A DNA stretch of 64,000 bases, taken from NCBI GenBank assembly GCA_002699025.1, contig PABA01000028.1:16909-80908 (forward strand), given 5' to 3'. The stretch's first letter is position 1; each line of letters starts with the position of its first letter. Positions 51,610 through 60,767 of the stretch are shown in pieces. The DNA comes from Sandaracinus sp. GTDB taxonomy: Bacteria; Myxococcota_A; Polyangia; Polyangiales; Houyiibacteriaceae. The notes under the pieces are model-generated. The model saw only the letters and a program-made list of their open reading frames with translations. It searched no databases and had not been told where the DNA came from. Both the position numbers and the translations under genes were made by a program.

Positions 51610-52890
51610 TCAGCCCTCGATGCGGAAGACCATGCCGGCGCGGCGAAGGCGCTGGATGAGCGTCGCGCCCATGGTCGAGGCGGGCGTGCGGATGCCGCCC
51701 GGCGCGTCGAGCTCGGCGCCCTCGAGGGCGAGGCAGACGGCGGACTCGCCGAGCATCAGCGCCGTCTCCCCGTAGCCCGGGTCGTGGTCGCCCTCGACGC
51801 GCCCCCGCACCTTCCGGCCGTCCGCCGTCTCGCCGAGGAGGCGCACGACGAAGAAGCCCTCCTCGCGGGCCTCGGCGTCCGGGCCCTCGCCGGGCGCGGG
51901 GAGGACGCGGTCCTCGAGGATCTTGCGGATGGGTTTGATGGCGACGCCCGCGACGAAGCCGCCCATGCCGGCCGTGACGGCGGCCGCCCGGGCGAGCCCC
52001 GCCGGCCCCTTGCCCGTGCTCATGACCTCCGAGTAGCGGAAGTCCTTGCCGTAGGCGTAGCCCATCAGCGCGTTGGAGCGGCGGACGACCCGCGTGTTGA
52101 TGGCGGCCATGATGAAGGGCGCCGTCCACATGCCGAGGTCGTCGTCGTAGCGGACGCCCTTCTGGTCCGAGCCATCCGGGCCGCGGCGCTCGCCGTCCGG
52201 GTTCAGGGCGTAGGGGTGTCCCATGACCTTGCGGACGTGCGGGTCGCGCTCGGCCTCCTCGAGGAGGTTGAGCATGGAGGCCACGGTGCCGCCGCTGAAG
52301 CCGCCCTTGCTCTCGCCAGCGAAGAACTTCACCTCGCGGAGCGGCGCGCCGTAGCGCTCCTTCGCCTCCTCCTGGAGCATGAGCGTGCCGAGGTCGGAGG
52401 GGATGGAGTCGAAGCCGCAGCAGTGGACGATGCGGGCGCCGGTGCGGACGGCCTCGTCCTGGTGGGCGTCGATCATGCGGCGGATGAACTGGGTCTCGCC
52501 GGTGAGGTCGCAGTAGTCGGTGCCGTGGCGGACGCAGGCGGCGACGAGCTCGGCGCCGTACTTCGCGTAGGGGCCGACGGTGGTGCAGACGACCGAGGCC
52601 TGCTCGGCGATGGCGTCGAGGGAGGCGGCGTCGAAGCTGTCGCCGACGAGGAGCGGGAGCTCGGCGGCCTCGGGGCGGATGCGCGCGAGGTCGGCGCGGA
52701 CGCGCTCGAGCTTCTTCCGGTTGCGACCGGCGAGGGCGAGGCGGAGGGGCGGGTCGTGGGCGTCGCCGAGGTGGTGGCGCGTGAGGTACTCGGCGACGAG
52801 CTGGCCGGTGAAGCCGGTGGCGCCCCAGAGGACGATGTCGTGGGGGCGGGAGCGGTCGCGGGAGCGGGGCGTCGTCGTCGGGTCGGCCAT
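51610..52890 (-). CDS. Saccharopine dehydrogenase-like / trans-acting enoyl reductase family
   Basis: 426 residues. DIVLWGATGFTGQLVAEYLT is the Rossmann start. Also TVGPYAKYGAELVAACVRHG, DLTGETQFIRRMI, HCCGFDSIPSDLG and KGGFSGGTVASMLN, all matching the group that includes mycobacterial trans-acting enoyl reductases. Substrate may be an acyl chain of a complex lipid, but this is uncertain. ATG 52890 chosen; upstream in-frame sequence is low complexity. Flanked upstream by minisatellites. Confidence 0.85.
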   Translation of the reverse strand: MADPTTTPRSRDRSRPHDIVLWGATGFTGQLVAEYLTRHHLGDAHDPPLRLALAGRNRKKLERVRADLARIRPEAAELPLLVGDSFDAASLDAIAEQASVVCTTVGPYAKYGAELVAACVRHGTDYCDLTGETQFIRRMIDAHQDEAVRTGARIVHCCGFDSIPSDLGTLMLQEEAKERYGAPLREVKFFAGESKGGFSGGTVASMLNLLEEAERDPHVRKVMGHPYALNPDGERRGPDGSDQKGVRYDDDLGMWTAPFIMAAINTRVVRRSNALMGYAYGKDFRYSEVMSTGKGPAGLARAAAVTAGMGGFVAGVAIKPIRKILEDRVLPAPGEGPDAEAREEGFFVVRLLGETADGRKVRGRVEGDHDPGYGETALMLGESAVCLALEGAELDAPGGIRTPASTMGATLIQRLRRAGMVFRIEG

Positions 52891-53195
52891 GGGGAGGTGA
52901 TCGCATGCCGGGGGCGCGGTTGCACGCGGCCGGGGGCGCGGTTGCACGCGGGGGTGTGGGGGAGATCGAGCAGAGCCACGAGCCACTCCGCCAGCGTGGG
53001 CTTCACGGCGCCAGCACGAGCCACGCCGCCAGCACGAGCCACGCCGCGAGCACGAGCTTCAGCGCCGCGCGAGCGCCACCGCCAGCGCGAACCACAGCGC
53101 CAGCGCGAGCCACAGCGCCAGCGCGAGCCACAGCGCGCGGAGCCATGGGGCGTCGCGGCCGTCTTCTTCATGCCCTCCAAGGGCTCGGGATCTGC
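52891..53195. repeat. Spacer with 20-bp and 18-bp minisatellites
   Basis: 305 bases. GGGGGCGCGGTTGCACGCGG occurs twice at ~52910-52950. An 18-base unit (CAGCGCGAGCCACAGCGC and variants such as CAGCACGAGCCACGCCGC) repeats seven times at 53012-53136. No gene is supported. Confidence 0.8.
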
Positions 53196-53615
53196 TCAGC
53201 GTCCGACGCGGGTGCAGGTGTTCTCGACGCAGAGGACGTCCGCGGGCAAGCAGATGACGGCGGAGTCGCAGGGCAACCGGAGCCGCTCGGCCAGCGCATC
53301 CGACTGGGCCGCCCAGAGCCCGTCCAGCTCCTCGACGAAGTCGGAACGCACGGCCCAGCACGGCAGACCGTATCGCTGGCCCGGGATCGTCTCCTCGGGC
53401 GACCACCAGGTGCAGTCCGAGTCGGTATCGCACGCTCTCCGATCCGCGATCGTCGCTTCGATCCATGCCCCCGCCTCGATGACGGCTTGCTCGCAGCTCA
53501 GCCCCGCGGCGGCGTCGTTCGCGGGGGTGGCGCTCTCGGCGCAGCCGAGGGCGGCCAGCAGGAGGGCCGGGAGCAGTGGGCGCGGCGGCACGATCCCATG
53601 GTCGCGGATGAGCAC
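53196..53615 (-). CDS. Small Cys-containing lipoprotein
   Basis: 139 residues. RPLLPALLLAALGC is a lipoprotein signal with lipobox Cys at ~25. The mature part has seven more Cys (LSCEQAV, ACDTDSDCTWW, GLPCWAV, LPCDSAVICLP, LCVENTCTRVG), typical of disulfide-rich surface lipoproteins of Myxococcota that carry a DSDC motif. Composition is less GC-extreme than neighbours. Role unknown. Confidence 0.75.
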   Translation of the reverse strand: MLIRDHGIVPPRPLLPALLLAALGCAESATPANDAAAGLSCEQAVIEAGAWIEATIADRRACDTDSDCTWWSPEETIPGQRYGLPCWAVRSDFVEELDGLWAAQSDALAERLRLPCDSAVICLPADVLCVENTCTRVGR

Positions 53616-53669
53616 CCGGGACGCAAGTGCATTCTGACGAGCCGGGCGGAGCGCGATGAGCTCGGCAGC

Positions 53670-54467
53670 TCAGAGAGCGCCGCCGAGGGTGATCATCGCG
53701 CCGCCGCGGCGGGGAGCGAGGGCGGCGCGGATGGCGCGGGGAGGAACCGCGCGGGGAGGAACCGCCCGGGGAGACACGGCGCGCGGGCGAGCGGCGGCGC
53801 GGGCGCCCTCGGCCTCGCGGCGGGCGTGGAGGACGAAGCCGTAGCTCACGGCGGAGCCGACGAGCCAGCCGCTCACGGCGGTGAAACCGATGGCGCGGCC
53901 GAGCTTCTCGTCGGACCACCCGTTGAGCGCGCCGCCGAGCGCGATCACCCCCGCGAGGAGCACGCCGACCATGGAGCCGGCGACCGGAGGGCCGAGCCAG
54001 GTGCCTTCGAGGTCCGGCCCGTTCACGGCGCGAGCGCCGGTGACGGCGCCGATCAGCGCGCCGACGCCGCCCATGACCGGAGCCAGGACGCCGAGCTCGA
54101 AGGCGCGCCCCTCCCCGCGCGGGCCGTCCCGGCCGAGGCCCTCGAGGAGGCCGCCCGCGACGAACATGCCGGCGCCGCTCCACATGGCGCCGTGGAGCGC
54201 GAGGGGCAGCTCGTCGGACCAGCCGAGCTTGCTGCTCGCCACCCCCGCGGCGACGCCCACGCCGGTCGGGATGAGCGCGGTCGCGATGGAGCCGCCGGCG
54301 GAGACCTGCTCGTCGGTCACGGCGAAGAGCGTCGCCACCGAGGCCGCCATGGCGAGCTCGGCGCTCACCACGGCCCAGACGAAGGGATCGTCCCGATCCC
54401 TCGATTGCGCCCCCGCGACGGACGGCGCCGCCACGAGGAGCGCGAGCCCGATCCAGGCCGCGCGCAT
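53670..54467 (-). CDS. Exported multi-helix membrane protein
   Basis: 265 residues. Signal peptide MRAAWIGLALLVAAPSVAGA, then about five Gly/Ala-rich hydrophobic segments (FVWAVVSAELAMAASVATLF; VMGGVGALIGAVTGA; VAGSMVGVLLAGVIALGGAL). The C-terminus has PRAVPPRA repeats (an in-frame 12-15-base minisatellite). No domain recognised. Confidence 0.65.
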   Translation of the reverse strand: MRAAWIGLALLVAAPSVAGAQSRDRDDPFVWAVVSAELAMAASVATLFAVTDEQVSAGGSIATALIPTGVGVAAGVASSKLGWSDELPLALHGAMWSGAGMFVAGGLLEGLGRDGPRGEGRAFELGVLAPVMGGVGALIGAVTGARAVNGPDLEGTWLGPPVAGSMVGVLLAGVIALGGALNGWSDEKLGRAIGFTAVSGWLVGSAVSYGFVLHARREAEGARAAARPRAVSPRAVPPRAVPPRAIRAALAPRRGGAMITLGGAL

Positions 54468-54687
54468 CCTTCCCTCCCGAAAAAGCCAAGTCGAAGCGTT
54501 CCCGCTGCGCGGGCGCGCTGGTGAGGGGGTGGACGAGCGGCGCGCCGGGATCTTCAGTCGGCGCGTCGGATTCGGCGACGTGAGTGGACGAGAGGCTCGC
54601 CGCAGGTGGGCTTCGCCACTTCGGCCACGCGATGGGCCGCAGCTGCTCGCCGACCTCTCGGCGGCGTCCTTCTCGGCGGTGTCCCGC

Positions 54688-56040
54688 TCAGCGGCGGCGG
54701 CGGGCGCGGCGTCGGCGGCGGCGCTGACCCGGGTGCTGGCGGGCGGAGCGGGGCAGGCAGCGCACGGCCTCGGGCTCCTCGCCGGTCCAGGCGGCGGGGG
54801 TGGTCTCGACGAGGCGGCCGTTTCGGAGCCGGAGACGGGGACGGAAGAGGGGCAGCGGGTCGCAGTGCTCGCCGTCGTGCACGAGCATGAAGTGGAGGTG
54901 CGGCCCGCGGCTGAGGCCGGTGTTGCCGAGGAGGCCGACGACCTGCCCGCGCGCCACGAGCTCGCCCGGGACGACCAGCGCCTCGTGGAGGTGCGCGTAG
55001 GCGGTGACCAGGCCGCTCGGATGCACGACGATCACGAAGCGGCCGTAGCCGCGCACGCCGTGGCTCGCGTAGGCGACGACGCCGCGCTCGGCCGCGTGCA
55101 CGGGCGTGCGCGGCGGCGAGTACATGTCGATGGCGAGGTGGTAGCCACCGGCGCCGCTTCCCCAGCCGCGCATGTAGTGGCCCTCGGGGAGCGGGAGGGC
55201 GAGCGTGCCCGGCCCGGCGGGGGGCTCCGGGCTCTCTTCGGCGTCCTCGCCTTCGTCCTCTCCGCCGGCCGCCGGATCGGGGTGGTCGTCGTCGTCGTGG
55301 TCGTGGCCCTCGAGCTCCTCGTCGGCGCTCTCGTCGATGCCCACGCCGTCGTCGACGCCGGACTCGGCGTCGATCTCCTCGACCTCGCGCTCGGTGATCG
55401 GCGTGCCGACCCCGTAGGCGTGCGCGGGGATCTGCTCCGGCGCGGCGGCCGCGGCCTCCACCCAGGCGGGCTCGGGCGGATCCTTGAGGAGCGTCTGGGC
55501 GACGCGCTCGGTGCCGAGCCCGAGCTGCTCGGCGCGCGGGGCGGCGGCCTCCTGGTCGGGGCGGAGCGGGCGCGGCTGCACGCGGGAGAGCGGGTTCTCG
55601 CGGCGGCGGCCGGGGATGCGCAGGCGCTGGCCGACGCGGATGTTCTCGCCCCGGATGCGGTTGGCGCGGCGGAGCGCGCGGATGGGGACGCGGTAGCGGG
55701 CGGCGATCTCGGAGAGGGTGTCGCCGCGGCGCACGAGGTGGTAGCCGGCGCGGCGGGCGGCGCGCGCGCGAGCGCGCCGGGAGCCGCGGCTGGGGATGCG
55801 GAGGGTCTGGCCCTCGCGGAGCCGGTCACCGCGCATGCGGTTGGCGCGCCGGAGCTCGGAGACGCTGATGCGGAAGCGGCGCGCGATCTCGGAGAGGGTG
55901 TCGCCCGAGCGGACGCGGTAGCGGCGATCGGCCTCGGCGGCGTTCGGGGCGATCGTCAGGGCGAAGCCGAGGGCGACGAGCAGCACCAGCGCGCGGAGGA
56001 GCGCACGGGCGAGGAGCTGCAGCCGGCCTCGGAAAGGCAT
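54688..56040 (-). CDS. LysM-M23 peptidoglycan endopeptidase
   Basis: 450 residues. Signal (LLRALVLLVALGFALTIAP). Two LysM domains follow: YRVRSGDTLSEIARRFRISV and YHLVRRGDTLSEIAARYRVP. After an acidic linker with a His/Asp patch (GHDHDDDDHPD), the LytM/M23 domain has YHLAIDMYS (HxxxD) and GPHLHFML (HxH), so zinc ligands are complete. ATG 56040 chosen; M at 56133 would lengthen the N-terminus. The C-terminus is Arg-rich. Likely cuts peptide cross-links or activates amidases. Confidence 0.88.
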   Translation of the reverse strand: MPFRGRLQLLARALLRALVLLVALGFALTIAPNAAEADRRYRVRSGDTLSEIARRFRISVSELRRANRMRGDRLREGQTLRIPSRGSRRARARAARRAGYHLVRRGDTLSEIAARYRVPIRALRRANRIRGENIRVGQRLRIPGRRRENPLSRVQPRPLRPDQEAAAPRAEQLGLGTERVAQTLLKDPPEPAWVEAAAAAPEQIPAHAYGVGTPITEREVEEIDAESGVDDGVGIDESADEELEGHDHDDDDHPDPAAGGEDEGEDAEESPEPPAGPGTLALPLPEGHYMRGWGSGAGGYHLAIDMYSPPRTPVHAAERGVVAYASHGVRGYGRFVIVVHPSGLVTAYAHLHEALVVPGELVARGQVVGLLGNTGLSRGPHLHFMLVHDGEHCDPLPLFRPRLRLRNGRLVETTPAAWTGEEPEAVRCLPRSARQHPGQRRRRRRARRRR

Positions 56041-56173
56041 CCGCGACACGGTGAGGGACGGCCGGAGGGGGCGCAACGGGGCGGGATGTCGCGGGGGCAT
56101 GGGCGGACGGACGCGCGAGGGCACGGTTTTCATCCAGAGACCCCTGCGCCACCTCGGCCATCGGCTGCCCCCC

Positions 56174-56229
56174 ACGGACAGCGGATGGCGGACGGCGGAC
56201 AGCCGCCCGACCGGAGGGAGGGCGAAGGA
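56174..56229 (+). repeat. Dispersed intergenic repeat, copy D
   Basis: Contains CGCCCGACCGGAGGGAGGG preceded by a GCGGAnnGCGGA run, as in copies at 31497, 31667 and 63879. Lies between the LysM-M23 and DUF4190-like genes. Confidence 0.6.
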
Positions 56230-56264
56230 GATGGGCAGAGGCGAACGGATGAACAGGGCGCTTT

Positions 56265-57407
56265 TCAGCCGCCGGTGTGCTCCGCCGCCCAGGCGTCCGT
56301 GAGCTCGAGGAAGCGGTCCATCGCCGGCTCGGGTGGGTAGCGGTCCGGGTTCCAGGCGCTCTCGATCACCTCCATCGGCACCTCCATCTCACCCACGCGC
56401 CAGCGCATCGTTTCGGTGGCCTCGTCCCAGTCCTCCTCGGCCGAGTAGCGGAAGGTGAGCGTGCAGGTGTCCCCGGCGCAGGCGACGTGCCGGTAGTCGT
56501 AGCTCACCTCGCCCTCGCACCAGCCGTCCGGGCACATGTCGTTCGCCCACTCGACGAAGGCATAGACGGGGCTCCGGGTGCCCGCGGGCTCGGCGCCGGG
56601 GGCCGGCTGCCAGGCGTCGAGCGCGGGGGAGAGCGCCGCGTCGAGGGGCGCGGGGAGGACCTGCTCCGCGTCGGCCGGGTCCGGGCGGATGGCGTCGCGG
56701 GGGACGCGGACCTCGCCCTGGAAGGGGCCGGGGAGGTCGCGGTCGAAGCGGTACGCGGTGAAGTGGAGGGCGCACTCGCTCGCGTTGCAGCTCGCGCCCG
56801 TGAAGAGGTAGTCGCGGCTCTCGGGCGCGCACCAGGCCGCGTGGCAGCGGAGGTTCAGGTGCTTCAGCAGGAAGGCCGGGTGCACGGGCGCGTCGGTCTC
56901 GCCCTCGATCGGGGCTGGCGGTGCGGGCATGGCGCCCGCCGCGCTCGGGTCGGTGGCGCTCGGGTCGGTGGCGCTCGGGAACGGCGGCACGCTCCCGGAG
57001 CCCCCGCCCGCGCTTCCTCCGCCGGCGCTTCCCCCACCGAAGCCGCCCGCGCCGGGCTGGGGCGCCGGGAAGCTCGGGAGCCCGCCCGCGACGGCGGCGC
57101 CGGTCCCCGCCGCGCCCGCGGCGCCGGCCGTGAAGCAGGCGTTGCAGAGGCCGCAGGTGACGGCGACGAGCAAGCCGATCACGAAGCTGATGATGCTGAT
57201 CACCAGCCCGGTGATGGAGGCGCCCTCCCCTTCGCCCGTCTGCTTGGCCCGCGAGAGCCCCACGCCGCCCGTGACGATGCCGACCAGCGCGACGATGGGG
57301 CTGCCGAAGGAGAGGATGGAGCCCACGACGGGGAGGCCGGTGGTGAAGAAGCCGCCGGCCGCCATGAGGAAGGCGAGGCAGCCGCAGACGATGGAGGCGG
57401 CGGACAT
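56265..57407 (-). CDS. DUF4190-like membrane protein with Gly-rich linker
   Basis: 380 residues. The N-terminal ~90 residues have two hairpin membrane segments (IVCGCLAFLMAAGGFFTTGL; GLVISIISFVIGLLVAVTCG) like DUF4190. A GGGSAGGGS and ATDPSATDPSA low-complexity linker (~110-160) follows. The C-terminal ~200 residues carry paired Cys (LRCHAAWCAPES; ASCNASECALHF; DMCPDGWCEGE; VACAGDTCTLTF), a secreted disulfide-rich domain of unknown type. Divergent from era. Confidence 0.75.
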   Translation of the reverse strand: MSAASIVCGCLAFLMAAGGFFTTGLPVVGSILSFGSPIVALVGIVTGGVGLSRAKQTGEGEGASITGLVISIISFVIGLLVAVTCGLCNACFTAGAAGAAGTGAAVAGGLPSFPAPQPGAGGFGGGSAGGGSAGGGSGSVPPFPSATDPSATDPSAAGAMPAPPAPIEGETDAPVHPAFLLKHLNLRCHAAWCAPESRDYLFTGASCNASECALHFTAYRFDRDLPGPFQGEVRVPRDAIRPDPADAEQVLPAPLDAALSPALDAWQPAPGAEPAGTRSPVYAFVEWANDMCPDGWCEGEVSYDYRHVACAGDTCTLTFRYSAEEDWDEATETMRWRVGEMEVPMEVIESAWNPDRYPPEPAMDRFLELTDAWAAEHTGG

Positions 57408-57514
57408 GCTGGGCCGAGTCTACGCCCCTTCCCGGCCCTTCTCCCCGCGCGCCCGGCCCGGCTCGGCGCCCCGGCTCGACGGGCGCGGCGGCGCTGATAA
57501 GGTTCGCGGCTGCG

Positions 57515-58459
57515 ATGGACGACGCCTCCCCCAGCCAGAGCACCATGCGCGCGGGCCGCTGCGCGATCGTGGGGCGCCCGAACGTGGGCAAGTCCACGCT
57601 CCTGAACCGGCTCCTCGGGCAGAAGCTCGTCATCGCCACGCCCAAGCCGGGCACGACCCGCTCGGCCGTGCTCGGCGTCTACGTGAGCGAGGATCCGCCG
57701 ACGCAGATCGCCTTCGTCGACACCCCGGGCCTGCTCCGCCCGCGCACGGCGCTCCACAAGGTGCTCGTCGAGCAGGCCGAGCTCGGCCTCACGGACGCGG
57801 ACGCCGTGCTCTTCGTCACCGAGGCCCCCGCCGACCGCCGCGGTCGCAAGGCCCGGCCCGGCCTGAACCCGGCCGACGAGCCCGCCCTGGCGGCGCTGGA
57901 CGCCGTGAAGGCGCCGGTGATCCTCGCGCTGAACAAGATCGACCGGCTGCAGGGCAAGCGCCTGCTCCTGCCGACCATCGAGGCCTACCAGGCGCGCCGC
58001 CCCTTCGACGCGGTCGTGCCCGTCTCGGCGACGAAGGGCACGAACCTGCCGGGGCTGATCGCCGAGCTCCGCCAGCGCATGCCCGAGGGCGCCCTCTACG
58101 AGGAGGACGTGCTCACGGACCGGCCCGAGCGCTTCTTCGTCGCCGAGCTCGTGCGCGAGGCCGTGCTGCGGCACACGCGCAAGGAGGTGCCCTACGGCGC
58201 GGCGGTCTTCGTCGAGAAGATGGACGAGGGGCGCCTGACGCGGATCCACGCGACCATCGTGGTCGAGAAGGACTCGCACAAGGGCATCGTCATCGGGAAG
58301 GGCGGCCAGCTCATCAAGACCGTCGGTACGGAGGCGCGGGCGGCCATCGAGGACTTCCTCCAGCGGCGCGTGCACCTCGAGCTCTGGGTGAAGGTGATCC
58401 CCGGCTGGACGGCGGACCCGGCGAAGGCGCGGAAGCTGGCGGTGGAGGCAGAGGCGTGA
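57515..58459 (+). CDS. era: GTPase Era
   Basis: 16S rRNA-processing and 30S assembly GTPase, 314 residues. G1 GRPNVGKS (20-27), G3 DTPG, G4 NKID, G5 SAT. The C-terminal KH domain has IVIGKGGQLIKTVGTEAR. The GTGA at its stop overlaps the der start by 4 bases. ATG 57515. Confidence 0.96.
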   Translation: MDDASPSQSTMRAGRCAIVGRPNVGKSTLLNRLLGQKLVIATPKPGTTRSAVLGVYVSEDPPTQIAFVDTPGLLRPRTALHKVLVEQAELGLTDADAVLFVTEAPADRRGRKARPGLNPADEPALAALDAVKAPVILALNKIDRLQGKRLLLPTIEAYQARRPFDAVVPVSATKGTNLPGLIAELRQRMPEGALYEEDVLTDRPERFFVAELVREAVLRHTRKEVPYGAAVFVEKMDEGRLTRIHATIVVEKDSHKGIVIGKGGQLIKTVGTEARAAIEDFLQRRVHLELWVKVIPGWTADPAKARKLAVEAEA

Positions 58460-59841
58460 AGCGCGGAAGGCAAGCGAGCCCGCGCGTGGCGGGCACGACC
58501 ACGGCGCGCCCCATGGTGGCGATCGTCGGGCGCCCGAACGTGGGCAAGAGCACCCTCTTCAACCGGCTGGCCCGGCAGAAGCTCGCCATCGTGGAGGACG
58601 TCGAGGGCGTCACGCGCGACCGGCACTACGCGGACGCCTTCGTGCTGGGCCGCGAGTACGTGCTCATCGACACCGGCGGCTTCGACCCGGACAGCGACGA
58701 CCCGATGAAGGAGGGCATCGCCGGGCACGTGGAGCTCGCGCTCGAGGAGTGCGACATCGTGATCTGCGCCTTCGATGGGAGCGTCGACCCGACCTCGGCG
58801 GACCTCGAGGCGGTGAAGCTCCTCCGCGGCACGGACAAGCCCGTGCTCTACGTCGCGAACAAGGCCGACTCGGAGAAGCAGGCGCTCGGGACGGTGAGCT
58901 ATTACGAGCTCGGGCTCGAGAAGGTCTTCCCGGTCTCGGCGCTCCACGGGCGCGGGCTCGGCGACCTCGAGGAGGCGCTGGCGAAGCTCTTGCCGGAGCC
59001 CGCGCCGGAGGGCGTGACGCTCGAGGATCCGCTCGAGGGCGTGCCGCGCGTGGCGCTCGTCGGGCGGCCGAACGCGGGGAAGTCGTCGCTCGTGAACCGG
59101 CTCACGGGGGAGGACCGGCAGCTGGTGGACGACCGGCCCGGGACGACCGTGGACACGGTCGACACGCTGCTCGAGCGGGACGGGCATCGGCTCGTGCTGA
59201 TCGACACGGCGGGCATGCGCCGGAAGAGGAAGGTGCGGAAGCAGGGCGTGGAGGCGCTGAGCGTCTACCAGGCCATCCGCGCCATGGAGCGGAGCGACCT
59301 GGTCGTCCTGATGATCGACGCGCACGAGGGCGTGGGCGAGCAGGACGCGAAGATCGCCGGGCTGGCGGTCGACCGAGGCTGCGCGCTGGTCATCGGGCTC
59401 AACAAGGGCGACCTGATGAGCCGGGACGAGATCGCCGCGGCGCGGCAGCGGACGCGCGAGGTGCTCAGCTTCGCGCCCTGGGCGCCGATGGTGACGCTGA
59501 GCGCGAAGACCGGGCGGGGCGTGAAGCGGCTCCTCAAGGAAGTCGACCGGGCCGTGACCGCGCATCAGAAGCGCGTGAAGACGGCGGCGCTGAACCGCTT
59601 CTTCGAAGAGGTGCTCGAGCGGCACCCGCCGCCCACGCAGAAGAACCGGGCGATCCGGCTCTATTACGTGACGCAGGCGGCGAGCGCGCCGCCGACCTTC
59701 GTGGTGGTGACGAACTACCCGAAGCTCGTGCACTTCAGCTACCAGCGCTACGTGGAGAACCAGCTGCGCGAGCGCTTCGGCTTCGAGGGGACGCCGCTGA
59801 AGATCCGCTACAAGGCGAAGCGGAAGGTGCAGCTCCGGTAG
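58456..59841 (+). CDS. der: GTPase Der (EngA)
   Basis: 50S assembly GTPase with two G domains, 461 residues. First: GRPNVGKSTLFNRL, DTGG, NKAD. Second: GRPNAGKSSLVNRL, DTAG, NKGD. KH-like C-terminal part ending KIRYKAKRKVQLR. I place the start at GTG 58456, coupled to era with GGTGGAGGC upstream. ATG 58513 (442 residues) is equally family-like and cannot be excluded. A hairpin follows. Confidence 0.95.
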   Translation: MKRGRQASPRVAGTTTARPMVAIVGRPNVGKSTLFNRLARQKLAIVEDVEGVTRDRHYADAFVLGREYVLIDTGGFDPDSDDPMKEGIAGHVELALEECDIVICAFDGSVDPTSADLEAVKLLRGTDKPVLYVANKADSEKQALGTVSYYELGLEKVFPVSALHGRGLGDLEEALAKLLPEPAPEGVTLEDPLEGVPRVALVGRPNAGKSSLVNRLTGEDRQLVDDRPGTTVDTVDTLLERDGHRLVLIDTAGMRRKRKVRKQGVEALSVYQAIRAMERSDLVVLMIDAHEGVGEQDAKIAGLAVDRGCALVIGLNKGDLMSRDEIAAARQRTREVLSFAPWAPMVTLSAKTGRGVKRLLKEVDRAVTAHQKRVKTAALNRFFEEVLERHPPPTQKNRAIRLYYVTQAASAPPTFVVVTNYPKLVHFSYQRYVENQLRERFGFEGTPLKIRYKAKRKVQLR

Positions 59842-59861
59842 CGGCGGCCCTGCGCCGCCGC
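59841..59861 (+). terminator. der: Hairpin at the end of der
   Basis: GCGGCGGC and GCCGCCGC pair around CCTGC immediately at the der stop. Confidence 0.5.
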
Positions 59862-59892
59862 TGAAGCGGCGCGCTCGCGCTATGCTCGGGGC

Positions 59893-60696
59893 ATGCGCGG
59901 ACGGGGATGGGGGCTCGGGGTCTGGGTGCTCGGCGTGGTGCTCGCTTGCGGTGGTGACGAGCGCGCATCGGAGCGGTGCGCGCCGGGCGAGCGCGTGGGG
60001 TGCCGCTGCGCGGACGGCCGGGAGGGCGAGCGGAGCTGCGAGGAGGGCACGCTCGGGCCCTGCGTCTGCGCCGCGGCGCGCCCGTCGAGCGCCACGGCCG
60101 ACCCGGGCACGGCCAACCGGGGCGCGGCCGAGCCGGGTGAGCCGAGCGCGCCCTCTCCCGGCGCGCCCCCCACGGGCCTGCCCGAGGGCGTGCTCGAGGC
60201 CTGCGCGCCGGCAGCCGGGGATCTCCGGCCGGCCCCACACATGCACCTGAGCCAGGCCTTCGGTCGCGCCGCCCCGGCGATCACCGAGGCCTGCGGCGAG
60301 CTGGACCTCGAGGTCGATCCGACCGGCCTCGGGATGGCCTTCGGCGCCTGTTTCGCGCGGCACCGCGAGAACCCCGGGGCGATCCAGAGCTGCGCGGGCG
60401 AGGGCTGCTGCCAGGTGGGCCTCGCCTCGCTGAGCGGGCCGGCCGGCGACGGCGAGGGGAGCTGGATCGTCGTGCGCGTGCCGCTGAACGTCGGCGACTA
60501 CACGGACCACGTCTACTGGCTCCCACCGGACGGCTCCCGCGTCGAGCACCTGTGCACCTGGGCACCCTACGGTCACCCCTGCTTCGACGAGGGGGACCTG
60601 CTCGACTTCGAGGGCTGCGACATGACGCCCCGCCAGTGGACCGAGATCGGCCTCGAGGTGCGCCGCTTCCTCTGCAACCCGCCCATGCCCGGCTGA
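59893..60696 (+). CDS. Cys-rich lipoprotein
   Basis: 267 residues. WGLGVWVLGVVLACGG is a lipoprotein signal (Cys 19). Next a short Cys motif (RCAPGERVGCRCADGREGER, then CVCAAAR) like others on myxobacterial surface proteins, a Pro/Ala linker, and a ~150-residue C-terminal domain (ITEACGELDLEVDPTGLGMA; EGCCQVGLASLSGP; VPLNVGDYTDHVYWLPP). No known family. Confidence 0.75.
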   Translation: MRGRGWGLGVWVLGVVLACGGDERASERCAPGERVGCRCADGREGERSCEEGTLGPCVCAAARPSSATADPGTANRGAAEPGEPSAPSPGAPPTGLPEGVLEACAPAAGDLRPAPHMHLSQAFGRAAPAITEACGELDLEVDPTGLGMAFGACFARHRENPGAIQSCAGEGCCQVGLASLSGPAGDGEGSWIVVRVPLNVGDYTDHVYWLPPDGSRVEHLCTWAPYGHPCFDEGDLLDFEGCDMTPRQWTEIGLEVRRFLCNPPMPG

Positions 60697-60767
60697 CGCC
60701 GGCCCGCTCCGCCGAGCAGGCTCGAGCTCGGTCGGTCCCGGGAGCGCCTCCGCGGTACCCTCGGCGC

